Positions 23,961 through 34,364 are shown, numbered from the stretch's first letter. The stretch: DNA of 64,000 nucleotides from Parus major (GCF_001522545.3 NC_031769.1:8484470-8548469); one strand, 5' to 3'. Translations and numbers: made by a program. Notes: generated from the sequence alone by a model not told the origin.

Positions 23961-25084
23961 GAAGACCTACCAAAACTGTAGCACACAGCATCACTTATTC
24001 TCTGTGGTTCCAACTCCCTCTCTACTCCACCCGGTGTCAGCACCTGCCTCTTCTGGAAATGACACCAAATGATTTGGAGATGGTATAAACATGACTGAAA
24101 TCAGTTTAATCAAAATTATTGTGTACACTGAAATATAGGGAGATCCTCTGTGGTAACTTACGGAAAATTGTGGGAAAGGCTGGTGCTGCCTGAGTGCTTT
24201 TCCTTTTTTGTTCAATGAGACAATGTGGTGAGAAAGCAGAATTTGAGTAGGTTGCAACTCCCCTAACTGGAGTAATTTAGGAAGCAGGCACATAGTCTAC
24301 ACCAGCCACGTGGGGTCCCTCTACATTCAGTGAAGAGGAGAGACACCTTCATCCCTCTTAATGTGGCCTCTCAGAGCTTATGCTGAGGGGCCACTGTGAT
24401 TTTGGACAATCCTTTCTCAGGAAGACTTAGTTTTCTTGGCTGGGGTTTGCCAAAAATACTGCCTTAAAAGAAAATATCTCTTTGAGTGTATTTTTCACAA
24501 AAGCCCATGGTCTTTGAAAATTTTCTGATCCTTCACTTTGAACAGTATCCAAACTGAAATAAAACCTAAACAATATCTAGTTGCTAGTTTTCTTTTTCCA
24601 TATTCCAATACTCTCTGCCTTCTCTCCATTTTTCTCTTTATTTTCCTTTGATTTTCCAATGGAAGGAAAATAGAACAGAAAACACAGTGAGTGTGAGGAT
24701 GATTAAGTCTATTTAACTAATCTGTTAAAGGCTTTCTAAACATACAGCCAGAGATCTGCTCGGGAGTCTCAGGGCAAGTATGGCTTCACCATAAAATATT
24801 CTCTGCAGAGCTGTATGGGATTAAGTGAGCAGGGTTACCTCTTCACTTTCTTCTGAGCCATTAGCCTGCAGCAATCTGCTCTCCACACTCTCAGGCTGCT
24901 CAGAGTTGAAGGGACATGAGAGAATTTACAGTAGTGGTTCATTTCTGCCAGGTCTGTGCCCTGGTAGCAGATAGGTCCTCCTTCCATCAAGGAAGCTCAA
25001 AGCAGGCAGCGTGCTGCAAGTCAAACAGAGCAGCCTGGCTGATTATTTTGCAAATATTTTGCTTTTTCAAATTTGCTTGCATAC
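23961..25084. other. Unique non-coding DNA
   Basis: Nothing recognised. Open frames are 100 codons or shorter, and no repeats or CpG clusters are present. Confidence 0.5.
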
Positions 25085-25560
25085 CAAAATATGGGTTTAG
25101 CTGATAAAAGCCAACATCTCCATCAGAGGCCATTACAATCTATCAGGTAAATACTTGGTAATTTTGAAATTAGTCCATGGACTACAATACATACAAATAA
25201 TCTTCATAATCTCTCTTGTGAAAAAGGCCCACCGTTATAAGAATTACCTAAACATGGATTTACCAGACAGATAGCTTGCAATGTAAATGACTTGTGTTTG
25301 GATAGGTAGAATGCATATCAAAGTACATGCTCAAATGAGAGACCATATTGACTCTCTCTGAGTTGTTATGGTCTATTAGATAAATATTATCTTGGTTCAG
25401 GATAGTGTTAGTTTTCTATATGCACAGTTTCCTGATAAGCCATATGGACTCTCAGATAAAATTGTGCCTTCAGATTTCAAAAGTGATATGGCTGAATAGC
25501 TGTAATGAGTATGAGGAGACTCCTGTTAACCAATTAATCAGAATGTGTCACTGAATGCCT
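25085..25560. promoter_or_regulatory. Possible conserved non-coding element
   Basis: About 475 bp of balanced, repeat-free, stop-rich sequence with no simple repeats. It includes words such as 'gaggccattacaatctatca' and 'ccgttataagaattacc'. The clean, non-repetitive AT-rich texture is typical of deep non-coding conservation near developmental genes. This is inference from texture only, and an alignment to chicken would decide. Confidence 0.2.
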
Positions 25561-28400
25561 CCTCCCTGTTTTGTGTTAGGATGTGTTACAATATACCCAC
25601 ACAGCAAACATGCACTGTCCCGTAGTATTTTGGCAAAAAATACATGCCAGGGGCAGCCAATCCCTGTATGATAATGGTGGTTATATTAGTATCTCTGCAT
25701 TTCTGTGATTCCAGTTATCTTTTTATTATTTTTCTTCCTGTTCACACAAATGAACACAGACTTAAAACCACTGCTCATCAATATTAACAGAAAGAATTTT
25801 AATGGTGTCAAAGAGAAGAATTTCCATCACACATTGCTTTTTCTCAATAATAATGTACTAAACACATTTTTCATCATCAGTGGCAAAAACTCAGTGGATT
25901 TACATTTCATCTACATGGAATGTGAGCTCCAGGGATGTCTGCATAACCTGTAAAGTGTTCACATGAACTAAACAAGCCTGGGACACAAACCAAGAAAAAA
26001 ACCATTAGCTGAAGCCCAGTCCAAGCTTTGCAGGTGAAACCGCAAGCAACTTCTCCCTCCTTAATAAACATGGGGATTTGTCCAGTGCATTTGTACACTA
26101 CACTGATGTGGAAATTTATGTGGTGAATTCTAGTTTATTCCAAGTGAATGTGTTTCTTGATGGCTGGACTTTTTTCCTTTTGGCTACGCCTTACAAGAGA
26201 TCTCTTGCTACCACATAAAAAGCTATGACTTCAAGAGGACAAAAAAGGAGATTATTTCTGGATAAATCAAATTTTATAGAGCTTTTCCTCATAATTTTGG
26301 AGTAAATTTTCTTCTGATAAATAACACAAAAATGTGCCTACACAGCATGGTTCAGCATTATGCAGAGATAACTGAGGCAACCTTAGGGTATCACAGGCCT
26401 TATAAATCACTTCTGGTGTGCTTTCCCACAACTTTCCCTCAGACTGGGCAGCACACCAATGCATAAGACCCTGATAAAAAGTTTTTAAAAAAGATGTTTA
26501 AATGGTCTCCCAGCAGAAAAAGCTCCACATGGCTGCTGTGCTGGATGATGAGTCTCACTTTGGGAAAGGGATGGTCCAGATACAGGCAAGGCCATGAGAG
26601 CCATGACATTATTCCTCACAAATGGGCTAAGTACTTTTGGTTTAGATCACTGCTTATTTTACCTGCAGACCTCAGAAGCTAAGGCAGCAGACAGCATATT
26701 ATAAAAGTAATTTTAACAGGTGAGAAATGTAACTTCATTTGGTCCTCTGTTCCATTACTTCCTTGTTATCTTACTATTATTTAAAAGTAGCTCTGCTTTG
26801 AATGGCTAAATTCATTCTCTGAAACATGCTGCTGAAATGTAAACATCATAGAACTTTGATTTCCTATGGAGAACACATGCTGTTCCTGCAAAGAACATAC
26901 GAGATTGCCACACTTTTAGAAATCAAATGTTAATTATGACTGGGGATTGGAGGACACAATAACATTATTGTCCTAAAACACAGTTGGAGGACATTGTGGA
27001 CAAAGATAATTTCCAAACCTCTACAAAAATTGTATTTTGCAGGTCTGTTTGGACTCTTGTATTTTATTAGGAGAGAAGTACTTCCAGCCTCTAGTCCTGG
27101 CAGAGGATGCTGTGGCTGCAGGCACTGTCTAATGCTCTTGCCTACCTTTGCAAAGAGGACATCAGCATCTTGCCTGTGCTCATGTTCACAGCCATCCTCC
27201 CATGAAGGAGTGTTAAGATTTTCAGCTTTAAACAGCTTTACTGTGCTGTAAATGTGCTGTTGAATCTTTCATAGGCCAAGTTACACAATGATGTTCTTTC
27301 TGTGTACATTAGCTTGTATGTCAAACTTGCAATGTGAAAATAACACCACTGTAAGCCTGAAGCATTAAGAGGTGTCAAAAGAAAACCAACTGCAATCAGT
27401 TCCTTTATCTTCCCAATAAACTGACCACAGGCAAATGAAGATGTGGCCTGGGTTTCCACTAAAACATGTAACTTACTAAACCAAAACTGAACACTTTGTA
27501 GAAGTTTTGGATTCCCTTTGCTTTTCCAGTTTTTAATAGTTTATGCAGCTCATTTTAACAATCAAAGAAAAAAAGTAGGAAAGAGCTGAGCATTTTGAGT
27601 ATTTAAAAATTTTGTTTCTGCACCCTGTGTTTCAGTGCACCTTTGTCACTGCCAGACACTGTGGCCAGCCCTTCTGAAGGTAGCTCTCCCTTCCATTCTC
27701 TAAGGAACGCTGCTCTCAGGAGATTTCCAGCTCAGCCCAGGCTCTGCTCAAAAGACTCAGATAGGCTTGAATAAACATCTGACGCTCTCAAGGAAGAAAA
27801 TGTAAACTTCCCTCCCCTCCCACCCATGCTGGGATTCTTTTGAGGTTCTTTTCTACTATTTGTCTTTATTTATCAAGCAAAGAAAATATGTTTGACCCTA
27901 TATAAGAACAGAAGATTTTCACACTTGAAGAAGTTTTCAGCTATAATGGGAACAAGTAAAGAGTTCAAATTTTTGAATAAATATGAAGTTTGTGGGAAGG
28001 AAGTTTTAAAGTTTTTTCTATAGTTGGAAGAGTAAAAAGAATAAATAAGCCCCCAGGTACACAGCACATGATGAGCCCCATCGCCAGCTCTGGGTGACAA
28101 CTGCACTTGTAATTATATTGCAGGTTTTATGGAAAAAGTGCAGAACTATGTAGCTTGATCAGCCAGGATTTCATGTTTTTATTTTATCAGAGCACCGCTA
28201 TTTTCAGTGAATTTTAATGTGTGCCATCAAACCCCAAAAGTAACTTAAGCAGATGTCGGTTTTCTTTTTTATTAAATGCATACTTTTTCTCTTGCCTTTT
28301 TCACTGAACACTTCATGTCCTCCTCCAAATTGTTCTAGGTTCAGCCTCCAAGAGAGTAGTGAGGGAAAATCAGGCCATTTAAAAATAAAATAGATTACTT
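25561..28400. other. Unique non-coding DNA
   Basis: About 2.8 kb without a recognised gene or repeat family. A small imperfect hairpin is listed at 26951-26974. Open frames are at most 85 codons on either strand. Confidence 0.5.
26951..26974. repeat. Small imperfect inverted repeat
   Basis: AGGACACAATAA is followed after two bases by TTATTGTCCT. The arms pair over 10 bp with a two-base bulge. The word ggaggac recurs just downstream at 26986-26992. Significance is unknown. Confidence 0.5.
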
Positions 28401-28490
28401 CTGCACAGCTTTCTTTAATCAAAACCATTATAACTGAAGGCTCAGAGCCTTGATTACACCTCTTCAGAGGGCACCCCTTGATTTTTGCAC
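28401..28490 (+). repeat. Left arm of a 90-bp inverted repeat
   Basis: The reverse complement of this arm matches 29573-29662 at 86 of 90 positions. All four differences are transitions, and there are no gaps. The outer end reads CTGCACAGC. The flanking 8-mers outside the two arms differ (gattactt on the left, atgccatt on the right), so there is no direct target-site duplication. The arm does not resemble a CR1 or LTR family I know. It may be a non-autonomous element, a small inverted duplication or terminal repeats of an unknown element. Confidence 0.95.
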
Positions 28491-28503
28491 GACATTCCTG
28501 ATT

Positions 28504-28530
28504 ATTTTATTTACTTATTTATTTATTTAT
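28504..28530. repeat. (TTTA)n microsatellite, interrupted
   Basis: About six TTTA-type units with one interruption. Confidence 0.85.
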
Positions 28531-28753
28531 CAGCTTTTACTTTCGACATTGATTTCTAGGTCACTGAGCTGAGGCTTTTTCTTGCTTTAAATGGACTTGC
28601 TTGTTTCTCAGTGGCAGATTATTTTTCTTACAGGGACTGTGAAGTAAACATGCCTCTTTTTCAGAAGACGACAGAAATTCCCGTGATCACATATTCCTGG
28701 AGTTCTTTCTCTTTTGCCTTCCCCTAGCCCCTGTGGTGAGCAAGATTGGACCA

Positions 28754-28850
28754 AGAGTCATTCCTCCCGACCTCTCCCGAGCCCCTGCAGAGCTAAGGGC
28801 CAAAAGGTCATTTTCTCAGGTTCCCTCTGGAGGGAGAATCCAAAGGTCAT
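28754..28850 (+). promoter_or_regulatory. Cluster of AGGTCA nuclear-receptor-like half-sites
   Basis: Perfect AGGTCA words lie at 28805-28810 and 28844-28849, each preceded by an A-run. A degenerate AGAGTCA lies at 28754-28760. The spacing (about 39-51 bp) is too wide for a classic dimer element, so binding would be to monomeric extended half-sites. The similar surroundings (CCAAxxxGTCATT then C/T-rich) suggest a degenerate internal duplication. Confidence 0.2.
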
Positions 28851-28989
28851 TCCCTCCCTCCCCAACTAACCCCAAGTGCATCTGAGAGACATTTAAAACT
28901 CCTTTGAAGAGGGAGGGGAGAGACCGAATCCACGTGCTTTACCTACTGCCCCTCAACAGCCAGGGCTGTGCATGAAATGTTTATGATAC

Positions 28990-29375
28990 AATCCCAAATT
29001 GCTTAGGTTGGAAAAGACCTTTGCACCATCAAGTCCAACCATTGGCCCAGCACTCCCGAGTCCACCACTAAACCATGTCCTTAAGTGCCACATCTACATG
29101 TCTTATAAATATCTACAGGTATGATGACTCCACCACATCCCTGGGCAGCCTGTGACAATGCTTGATAACCTTTTCATTGAAGAAACTTTTTCTTAATATT
29201 CAATCTAAACCTCTCCTGGCACAACTTGAGGCCATTTCCTCTTGTCCTACCAATTTTTACTCGGGAGGAGAGACCAACCCCCATCTGGACACAGTCTCTC
29301 CTATTGTAGAGAGCTATAAGGCCCCACTTTCCTTCAGGCTGAACACCCCCAGCTGCCTCTCATGGGACCTCAGGA
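28990..29375 (-). mobile_element. CR1 LINE 3' fragment, antisense on plus
   Basis: Read on the minus strand this is a CR1 3' end. The plus strand shows 'gcttaggttggaaaagacct', then 'caccatcaagtccaacc', later 'cctgggcagcctgtg' and 'gaagaaactttttcttaata', all in the order expected for a reversed CR1 tail. It is 5' truncated; the far edge near 29375 is uncertain and similarity may fade to about 29470. It lies wholly within the spacer of the 90-bp inverted repeat. Minor open frames across it (for example 29162-29473 +) are antisense to the element. Confidence 0.9.
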
Positions 29376-29572
29376 TCTTGATGCTCAAAACCTACCCAGG
29401 CCTGGCCTTGGGTTCAAAGTTGGGCACTGTGAACTTCAGCATGGATGGGCAGAGATTGATCACACAGCTGTGACATGGGCCTAACCACTTCTGCTTCCTT
29501 TCCCCCAAATCAGCCTTTTCCTTTTCACACTCCCCAGAATCCTTCTTGTCCTCCTAGATCTGGGTTTCACTT

Positions 29573-29662
29573 GTGCAAAAATCAAGGGGTGTCTTCTGAA
29601 GAGGTATAATCAAGACTCTGAGCCTTCAGTTATAATGGTTTTGATTAAAGAAAGCTGTGCAG
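29573..29662 (-). repeat. Right arm of the 90-bp inverted repeat
   Basis: This is the near-exact reverse complement of 28401-28490, with 4 transitions in 90 bp and no indels. The outer end reads GCTGTGCAG. The inner spacer is 1082 bp. At this identity the duplication should be fairly young, or maintained by gene conversion, or an assembly artefact. Confidence 0.95.
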
Positions 29663-31289
29663 ATGCCATTGGGGAGTTCTGTTAAACAGCTCTGAACATC
29701 CTGATGTTCCTGGTTCTTGGGAATGGGGCCACAGGGAACATTTTATGAGTCCCCTTAGGAAACAACCCCTGAGAGACTCCCACAGCCTCACCCAGAGCTC
29801 CTGCTGCTGCTGCCTGCTGCCCTGTCATCCGTGAACCCTGTGGACCAGTTTTGGATTTCCCAAGACAGAATAAATAGTTAAGGCTAGCTCCTCTACACTT
29901 CCTCCTCATCCCTTTCAAGGAAAAAGTCTCTTCACTGCTTGCTCTTTGAATGATGAAGTAAAAGCAAGCGATTTCTCATCGTTAAGTTCTTTGAGCTGCC
30001 TTAGGAAGGAAGGAAGAGAAGAGCAACACTTATTTCACAAGGTCCCCTGCAGAAGGGGGGCACCAAGGGTCACTTCCTCTCAATCTGTCCTCTCCGAAGG
30101 AGAGCAGTCAGGCTGTGTCAATGCCATGGTCCCTTTGTGGCGGGTAGGCAGCCGGAGGTCATCCTGTGCCCCAGCCCCGCTCTCGCTGGGACGCACACAC
30201 GCTGCTGAGCCCTGGCTTTCTCTCCCACACGGGGGGCAGGGGAGATTAGTTCTTTTTTCCTCTCTCTGCTTTGTGTAGAAGGAACTCACAAGTCACTACC
30301 TGGGCCCCTTTTTGGAAAGAGACAATAGCAAAAGGGCAGTCCTTAGGGTTTTTTTTTCTGGGGATTTTCCAGGCTGCTGGGACTCAGTAGAATTAGCTGA
30401 GCAAAGCTTTAAAATCCAAATAAAAGTGAAGTGCTGAAGTACAGGTTTTGAGCCACTTGGAGGTTTTGGTGACACTCTCAGTGCAGTTGCAAATCCACAG
30501 CAAATCCACCAACCTCTCCCTACACATCAGTCTGAAATTTGGAGAAAACACTGAGCTTCCATGAAGTACTTTAAGAAACCAAGGATCATGTGAAATACAC
30601 TGGAAAATTCAGATTCTGTGCCACCAGACAGGAAACAATAAATAAAATTACCTATCCTGCTTGTTGTTTGGGGTTTGAATTGATGCATGTGGCTCCTTTG
30701 GAGCCTGATCTCAATCTTTTGAAATAACTCAGGTATTCTGGCTGAATGGACTTCGGGTCAGGCCATGACTGGGCTTCTGTCCTTACATTAGTCTCTGGGC
30801 TGGTCTTTAAGGAGCTAATGTGGAATTCAGAGTCAAGAGCTACCTTTTCATAGATGTCTTTTGCTCTTTCAAGTCTCTGGATCAAATTTCATTCAGACAG
30901 GAGCTTGCAATTCCCACTGAACTCAATGAGAAAGATTTTCTACTTCCAAAGCAGACCCCAAAGAAATAAACATTGTTTAGCTGCTTACTTTGGAACACGA
31001 ATTTAGACCTAAGATGTAACTGGTAAATACTTTTACCTTGTTAAGGTATCCTACAATTTCAGCCCTCACTATTTTAAATGACACAAGCAGTGAACTGCTC
31101 AAAAGAGATGTTCAGACTCTATGTACTCCTAAGACAAGAGAAAATAATTCTCCATTTGCTAGGCAGAGGAACTAATTCAGCAACATGAGTTAACACATGT
31201 CCAGAACCTCCATGTGAACTTGTTGGCAAGATTCAAAACTTCTTTTGAAACTCCAAGACCATTTACAAGAGAAGAAATTGTAGTCAGGG
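29663..31289. other. Unique non-coding DNA with a mildly CpG-containing patch
   Basis: Mostly unremarkable. Around 30130-30240 there are several CpGs and a G/C-rich run, and a 110-codon frame (29946-30278 +) passes through it. The frame has no recognised domain, and the patch is far weaker than the island at 33905. Nothing else is supported. Confidence 0.45.
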
Positions 31290-31359
31290 CTTCCTTCCTT
31301 CCTTCCTGCCTTCCTTCCTGCTTGCCTTCCTGCTTGCCTTCCTGCCTGCCTTCCTTCCT
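31290..31359. repeat. CTTCC/CTGCC tandem array cut by a gap
   Basis: About 70 bp of pure pyrimidine-plus-G tandem text built from CCTT, CCTG and CTTG units. It runs straight into a 100-N gap, so the true array is probably longer. In one frame it reads as Leu/Pro/Ser/Cys repeats and on the other strand as Gly/Arg/Lys repeats. These are translation artefacts of the repeat. Confidence 0.95.
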
Positions 31360-31459
31360 NNNNNNNNNNNNNNNNNNNNNNNNNNNNNNNNNNNNNNNNN
31401 NNNNNNNNNNNNNNNNNNNNNNNNNNNNNNNNNNNNNNNNNNNNNNNNNNNNNNNNNNN
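31360..31459. other. Assembly gap (100 N, placeholder length)
   Basis: Exactly 100 N, the usual placeholder for an unsized gap. It directly abuts the tandem array on its left, so collapse of the array is the likely cause. Confidence 0.99.
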
Positions 31460-32189
31460 GCACCCCTGGCCTTGGGACTGCAGTCTGCACATCAAAGTCT
31501 GCACTGAAATAAATTAGGACTTTCTCTTCCAGCTCCTTAGATTACACAGTTTCTATAGGATCAGTAGCACTTAAACATGGAGCAACACAGTTTTTATGGC
31601 CAAGGTGAAATATATCTCTCTGATGCTGCAAGGTGTGAGCAGTAAATGGTTACAAAATGCTTCCAGATCCCAGTCTAAGTGTGCAATATTGCTACTCTAC
31701 AGCACCTCACCATTGTGAAGCTCAGGACTGATGTTGTTCATCAGTGCATCAGAAAATCCCCTTAGAAATTCAGATTTTAGCCTTTGCACATGAAGTGACA
31801 GATTATTCCACACACTGTGTTGCAGTGACACAGCTGGGGGTCCTCTGCCAGCACTGAGCCTTCCTCCTCACACACAGTCATTCAAGGATGTGAGGGGGAC
31901 AGGGTCCTCTCTCCTGCACAGACTCACTTGACTCATTCAAGCGTGAGTTCCTATTTCCACCTGTGCCTGTGGATCCATGTCTTTGCCTTGGAGCATTCCA
32001 CACCTCAAATGGAGCCACACAGCACTGTTTGTTAAGAATACAGGAAATTTCACTCACTGCAGTATCCTTTCCTCCCCTCCCTCCTGAAATGCAAATACAA
32101 ATCCACTTAAAAAGAGGGGATCTTTTGACTTCTAACAGAAACTTTTATCCACATAAGAGGATAAAAAATTCATTAGCTTAAGTTGTGTG
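31460..32189. other. Unique non-coding DNA
   Basis: Nothing recognised. Open frames are 72 codons or shorter. Confidence 0.5.
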
Positions 32190-32530
32190 ATTGTAACAGC
32201 TCATTAGAGCACTGTGCCTTTCACAATGAGCATGCCTCCAGTCCTACGTGGAATCTGTCAAAGTTAAGGATAAAGGTATGGGACAACTTCACCATCTTGG
32301 AAGACAATTTCTGATTTTTAACTATGCAGACCACAGGGTTCATTAAATGATTTTAATTAACAGTCACAGGCCTGATGTTCAAATCTTCATTTGTGTCTAA
32401 TTGCAAGCAAAATATGAAATTGCTAAATTGATCGTTCTTGACAAGAGAAAAAAATTATGGTTGTTAATTATGTTTTCAGACTATTTGTTGTTGCGGTTTT
32501 TTAAGGTAAAATAAATATTTTGATCTCAAG
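32190..32530. promoter_or_regulatory. Possible conserved non-coding element
   Basis: Non-repetitive AT-rich text with TTAATTAA at 32353-32360 and TTAATTA at 32464-32470 (homeodomain-type words) and no coding potential. The call is textural only. It sits 1.4 kb upstream of the CpG island, so a distal regulatory role for that promoter is conceivable. Confidence 0.2.
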
Positions 32531-33890
32531 TTTGTCTGCTGCAAAATACTGTTGTGAAAATCCTAACACAGCTTCTCTTCAAACAAGGGGGAAGCTGCCA
32601 CTTCTGAACAGAAAACATAGTAATTAGTCATACTAATTTGTTGAAAGAAAGGGAAGATGAAGAAGAGTTCTCAGCCATTTATCAGATCAAAAAAGTTAGT
32701 GATACAGTATTTTTTAATCTGCGGAATCTCAGAAGGCATGGCCTTGAAAAGATAGGTAGTTTGCAACATTTTATAAAATATATGAGGGGAGATTGGAATG
32801 TATTTTTCAATCTTCCCCTGGCAGTCTTCAAGGCTTTATTCAATTTATGCATCATCTCTTGAAGTTCAATACGGGGCACTGGGTCCCAAAATGTACTTTG
32901 AAGCATCCATAGCAAATCTTCTGATCTCTGCTCTCACCATCTGAGCAATATATGCATTAGAGTGGAATTTGGGATCACCTTTCAGGTTGAGGGGTGAAGC
33001 GCTTACTTAGATAACCCACAGTATCTCAGCTTCAAGTGCAATGTTCAGGTTTGGATAAATGATTGCTTTTCCTTTTCCCTCAAGATAAAAGATACAGTTT
33101 TATAGTAGGATTTACAGACCTTTGTACCCACATGGACATCAACTATTTCTTTTTAAATGTATGTTAAATACAGATATTTCAAAAGCAACTATTTCCTTAT
33201 GCCATTCTGAGAAAAATGATGCACCTTTACAGAACATGATGGTAGCAGTAAGCTACCATTGTGTGCCTTTAGTAATCAACGAGCTTTTCTGCCTTCACTG
33301 CTCTTATTTAATCTAAACCAAGCTCAATCCCTTTCCTTACCCTCAAAGAAGGAAAATTACACATTTTGCGTGTGTAGCAGTACTACAACAAGAGTTAACA
33401 AAACTCCACAATGCAATTGCATGTGGTGGGGCTCAACCCTTTCAGCACTTTTTTGTTTCCAGGTACAGCTTCTACTACAGCAAATTTTTGGGTTCTTTCC
33501 GCCACTATTCTGTCACTTGCATTTTTGTTTTGTTCTCCCGTACGTCACCCGAGAGCAATGACTGTGTCGTGTGATAAGACAAGCCACGGGCTTCAGAAGG
33601 GCAAAGCCACAACACAATGATTATTGCTGGAGGGTGCAGTGGAGGGAAGAATAATATGATTTTTAAGATGATTCTCTGAAAGTGATGTATCATTTGTGGA
33701 GTAGTACAGCATGCTCTCAAGGACCATTTCTGCGTCACGAAAAAAAAATCTGTTTTCCCAAATTACACAGCGATTTGCACTTAAGACTGTTAGCTTAAAA
33801 AAAAAAGGGGAGAGATTTACAGAGGAACAAGCAGATAAATAATCCGTTTGCTACTGCTGAAAGCCCTCAAGTTTCTCTCAGTTTTTCAGA
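32531..33890. other. Unique non-coding DNA leading into CpG island
   Basis: No gene or repeat recognised. Frames of about 70-100 codons (32638-33738, both strands) have no known domain. If a minus-strand transcript starts in the island, this stretch would be its first intron, after a donor-like CAGCT|GTGAGT with its G at 33898. Confidence 0.4.
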
Positions 33891-33904
33891 ACACTCACAG
33901 CTGA

Positions 33905-34100
33905 GGATCGTACGGACACGCGTCCCGAACCACGCAATTCCCTCAGAACCCGCCCCGCCGCCACCGCCCGCCCTCCTCCTTTGTGTCCCGCCTTCTGATT
34001 GGCCCGGCTGTGGCTGTAAGACGCGCGCGGATTGGTCGGATGGCGCGCGCTGTTGCCATGGCTCTGTTGCTAGGGAGGCTCTGCCGTCTCCAGGCCCTGC
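33905..34100. promoter_or_regulatory. CpG-island promoter, possibly bidirectional
   Basis: I count 22 CpG dinucleotides between about 33908 and 34086, against very few per kb elsewhere in the window. The island holds GC-box-like text (cccgccccgccgcc at 33951-33964) and two inverted CCAAT boxes (ATTGG at 34009-34013 and 34031-34035). It also holds two RFX/X-box-like half-sites (GTTGCC at 34052-34057 and GTTGCT at 34066-34071). Possible exits are a plus transcript with a first donor AGAG|GTCAGT (GT at 34365) and a minus transcript with donor GTGAGT starting at 33898. The combination of CCAAT and X-box words is frequent at cilia-related promoters, but no gene can be named. Confidence 0.7.
34052..34079. 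promoter_or_regulatory. Paired X-box (RFX) half-sites
   Basis: GTTGCCATGGCTCT (34052-34065) and GTTGCTAGGGAGGC (34066-34079) are immediately adjacent, at a 14-bp period. Each has a perfect left half of the X-box consensus (GTTRCC/T) and a degraded right half. RFX factors are known to tolerate one weak half. The first overlaps a Kozak-like GCCATGG. Confidence 0.35.
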
Positions 34101-34279
34101 AGGAAACATGTAATGAATTATGGATGCTTGCTTTGCTCAAAGAGGGCCTGATCTGTAATGCAGATGAGCTGCCAGGCCAACCCCCCCCACCTCCCCCACC
34201 CCCCTTTTCTTCTAGGTTCTTAAAAAAAAAGTTAAAAAAAAAAATCGGGGAGGGGGGGAGAAAAAAAAATCAGTTTTAA
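34058..34279 (+). CDS. Weak candidate small ORF at CpG island (73 codons)
   Basis: The ATG at 34058 has a strong Kozak context (GCCATGG) inside the island. The peptide begins with a short Leu/Arg-rich stretch that could pass for a mitochondrial-type or signal-like N-terminus. From about codon 42 it degenerates into Pro and Lys runs encoded by C and A homopolymers, so the last part is not credible protein. If real, the coding part would be a first exon spliced before 34181, but no strong donor is seen there. The transcript may equally be a lncRNA. The same frame is open from 33983. Confidence 0.15.
   Translation: MALLLGRLCRLQALQETCNELWMLALLKEGLICNADELPGQPPPPPPPPFSSRFLKKKLKKKIGEGGRKKNQF
34181..34268. 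repeat. C-rich, A-rich and G-rich homopolymer cluster
   Basis: C8, CC, C5 and C6 runs (34181-34204) give the minus strand a G-quadruplex-capable pattern. Then come TTTTCTTCTAG (an acceptor-like end at 34215), A9 and A11 runs, and GGGGAGGGGGGG (34247-34258) followed by another A-run. It lies just downstream of the CpG island. The run of C, then T, then AG also mimics a strong 3' splice site. Confidence 0.85.
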
Positions 34280-34364
34280 ATCAGAATCTGCCGTTTACGC
34301 GTCCCCCACTGCAACAGAAGCTCCCGAAGCCGATGGCAATTCTCATGCAAAGGCAGGGCCAGAG

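Larger units (their letters stand above)
28491..28989. other. Left part of the spacer inside the inverted repeat
   Basis: Non-coding. It begins with a TTTA-rich simple repeat (28504-28530). It then holds three spaced variants of a module ending in (A)GGTCATT or AGAGTCATT (28754-28850), embedded in C/T-rich text. No open frame of note. Confidence 0.5.

Noticed and set aside
31290..31359. CRISPR-like array
   Set aside because: There are no spacers between repeats. It is a eukaryotic simple repeat in a bird genome.
31190..31507. Gly/Arg/Lys- or Leu/Pro/Cys-rich repeat protein
   Set aside because: It is translation of a simple tandem array and an N-gap.
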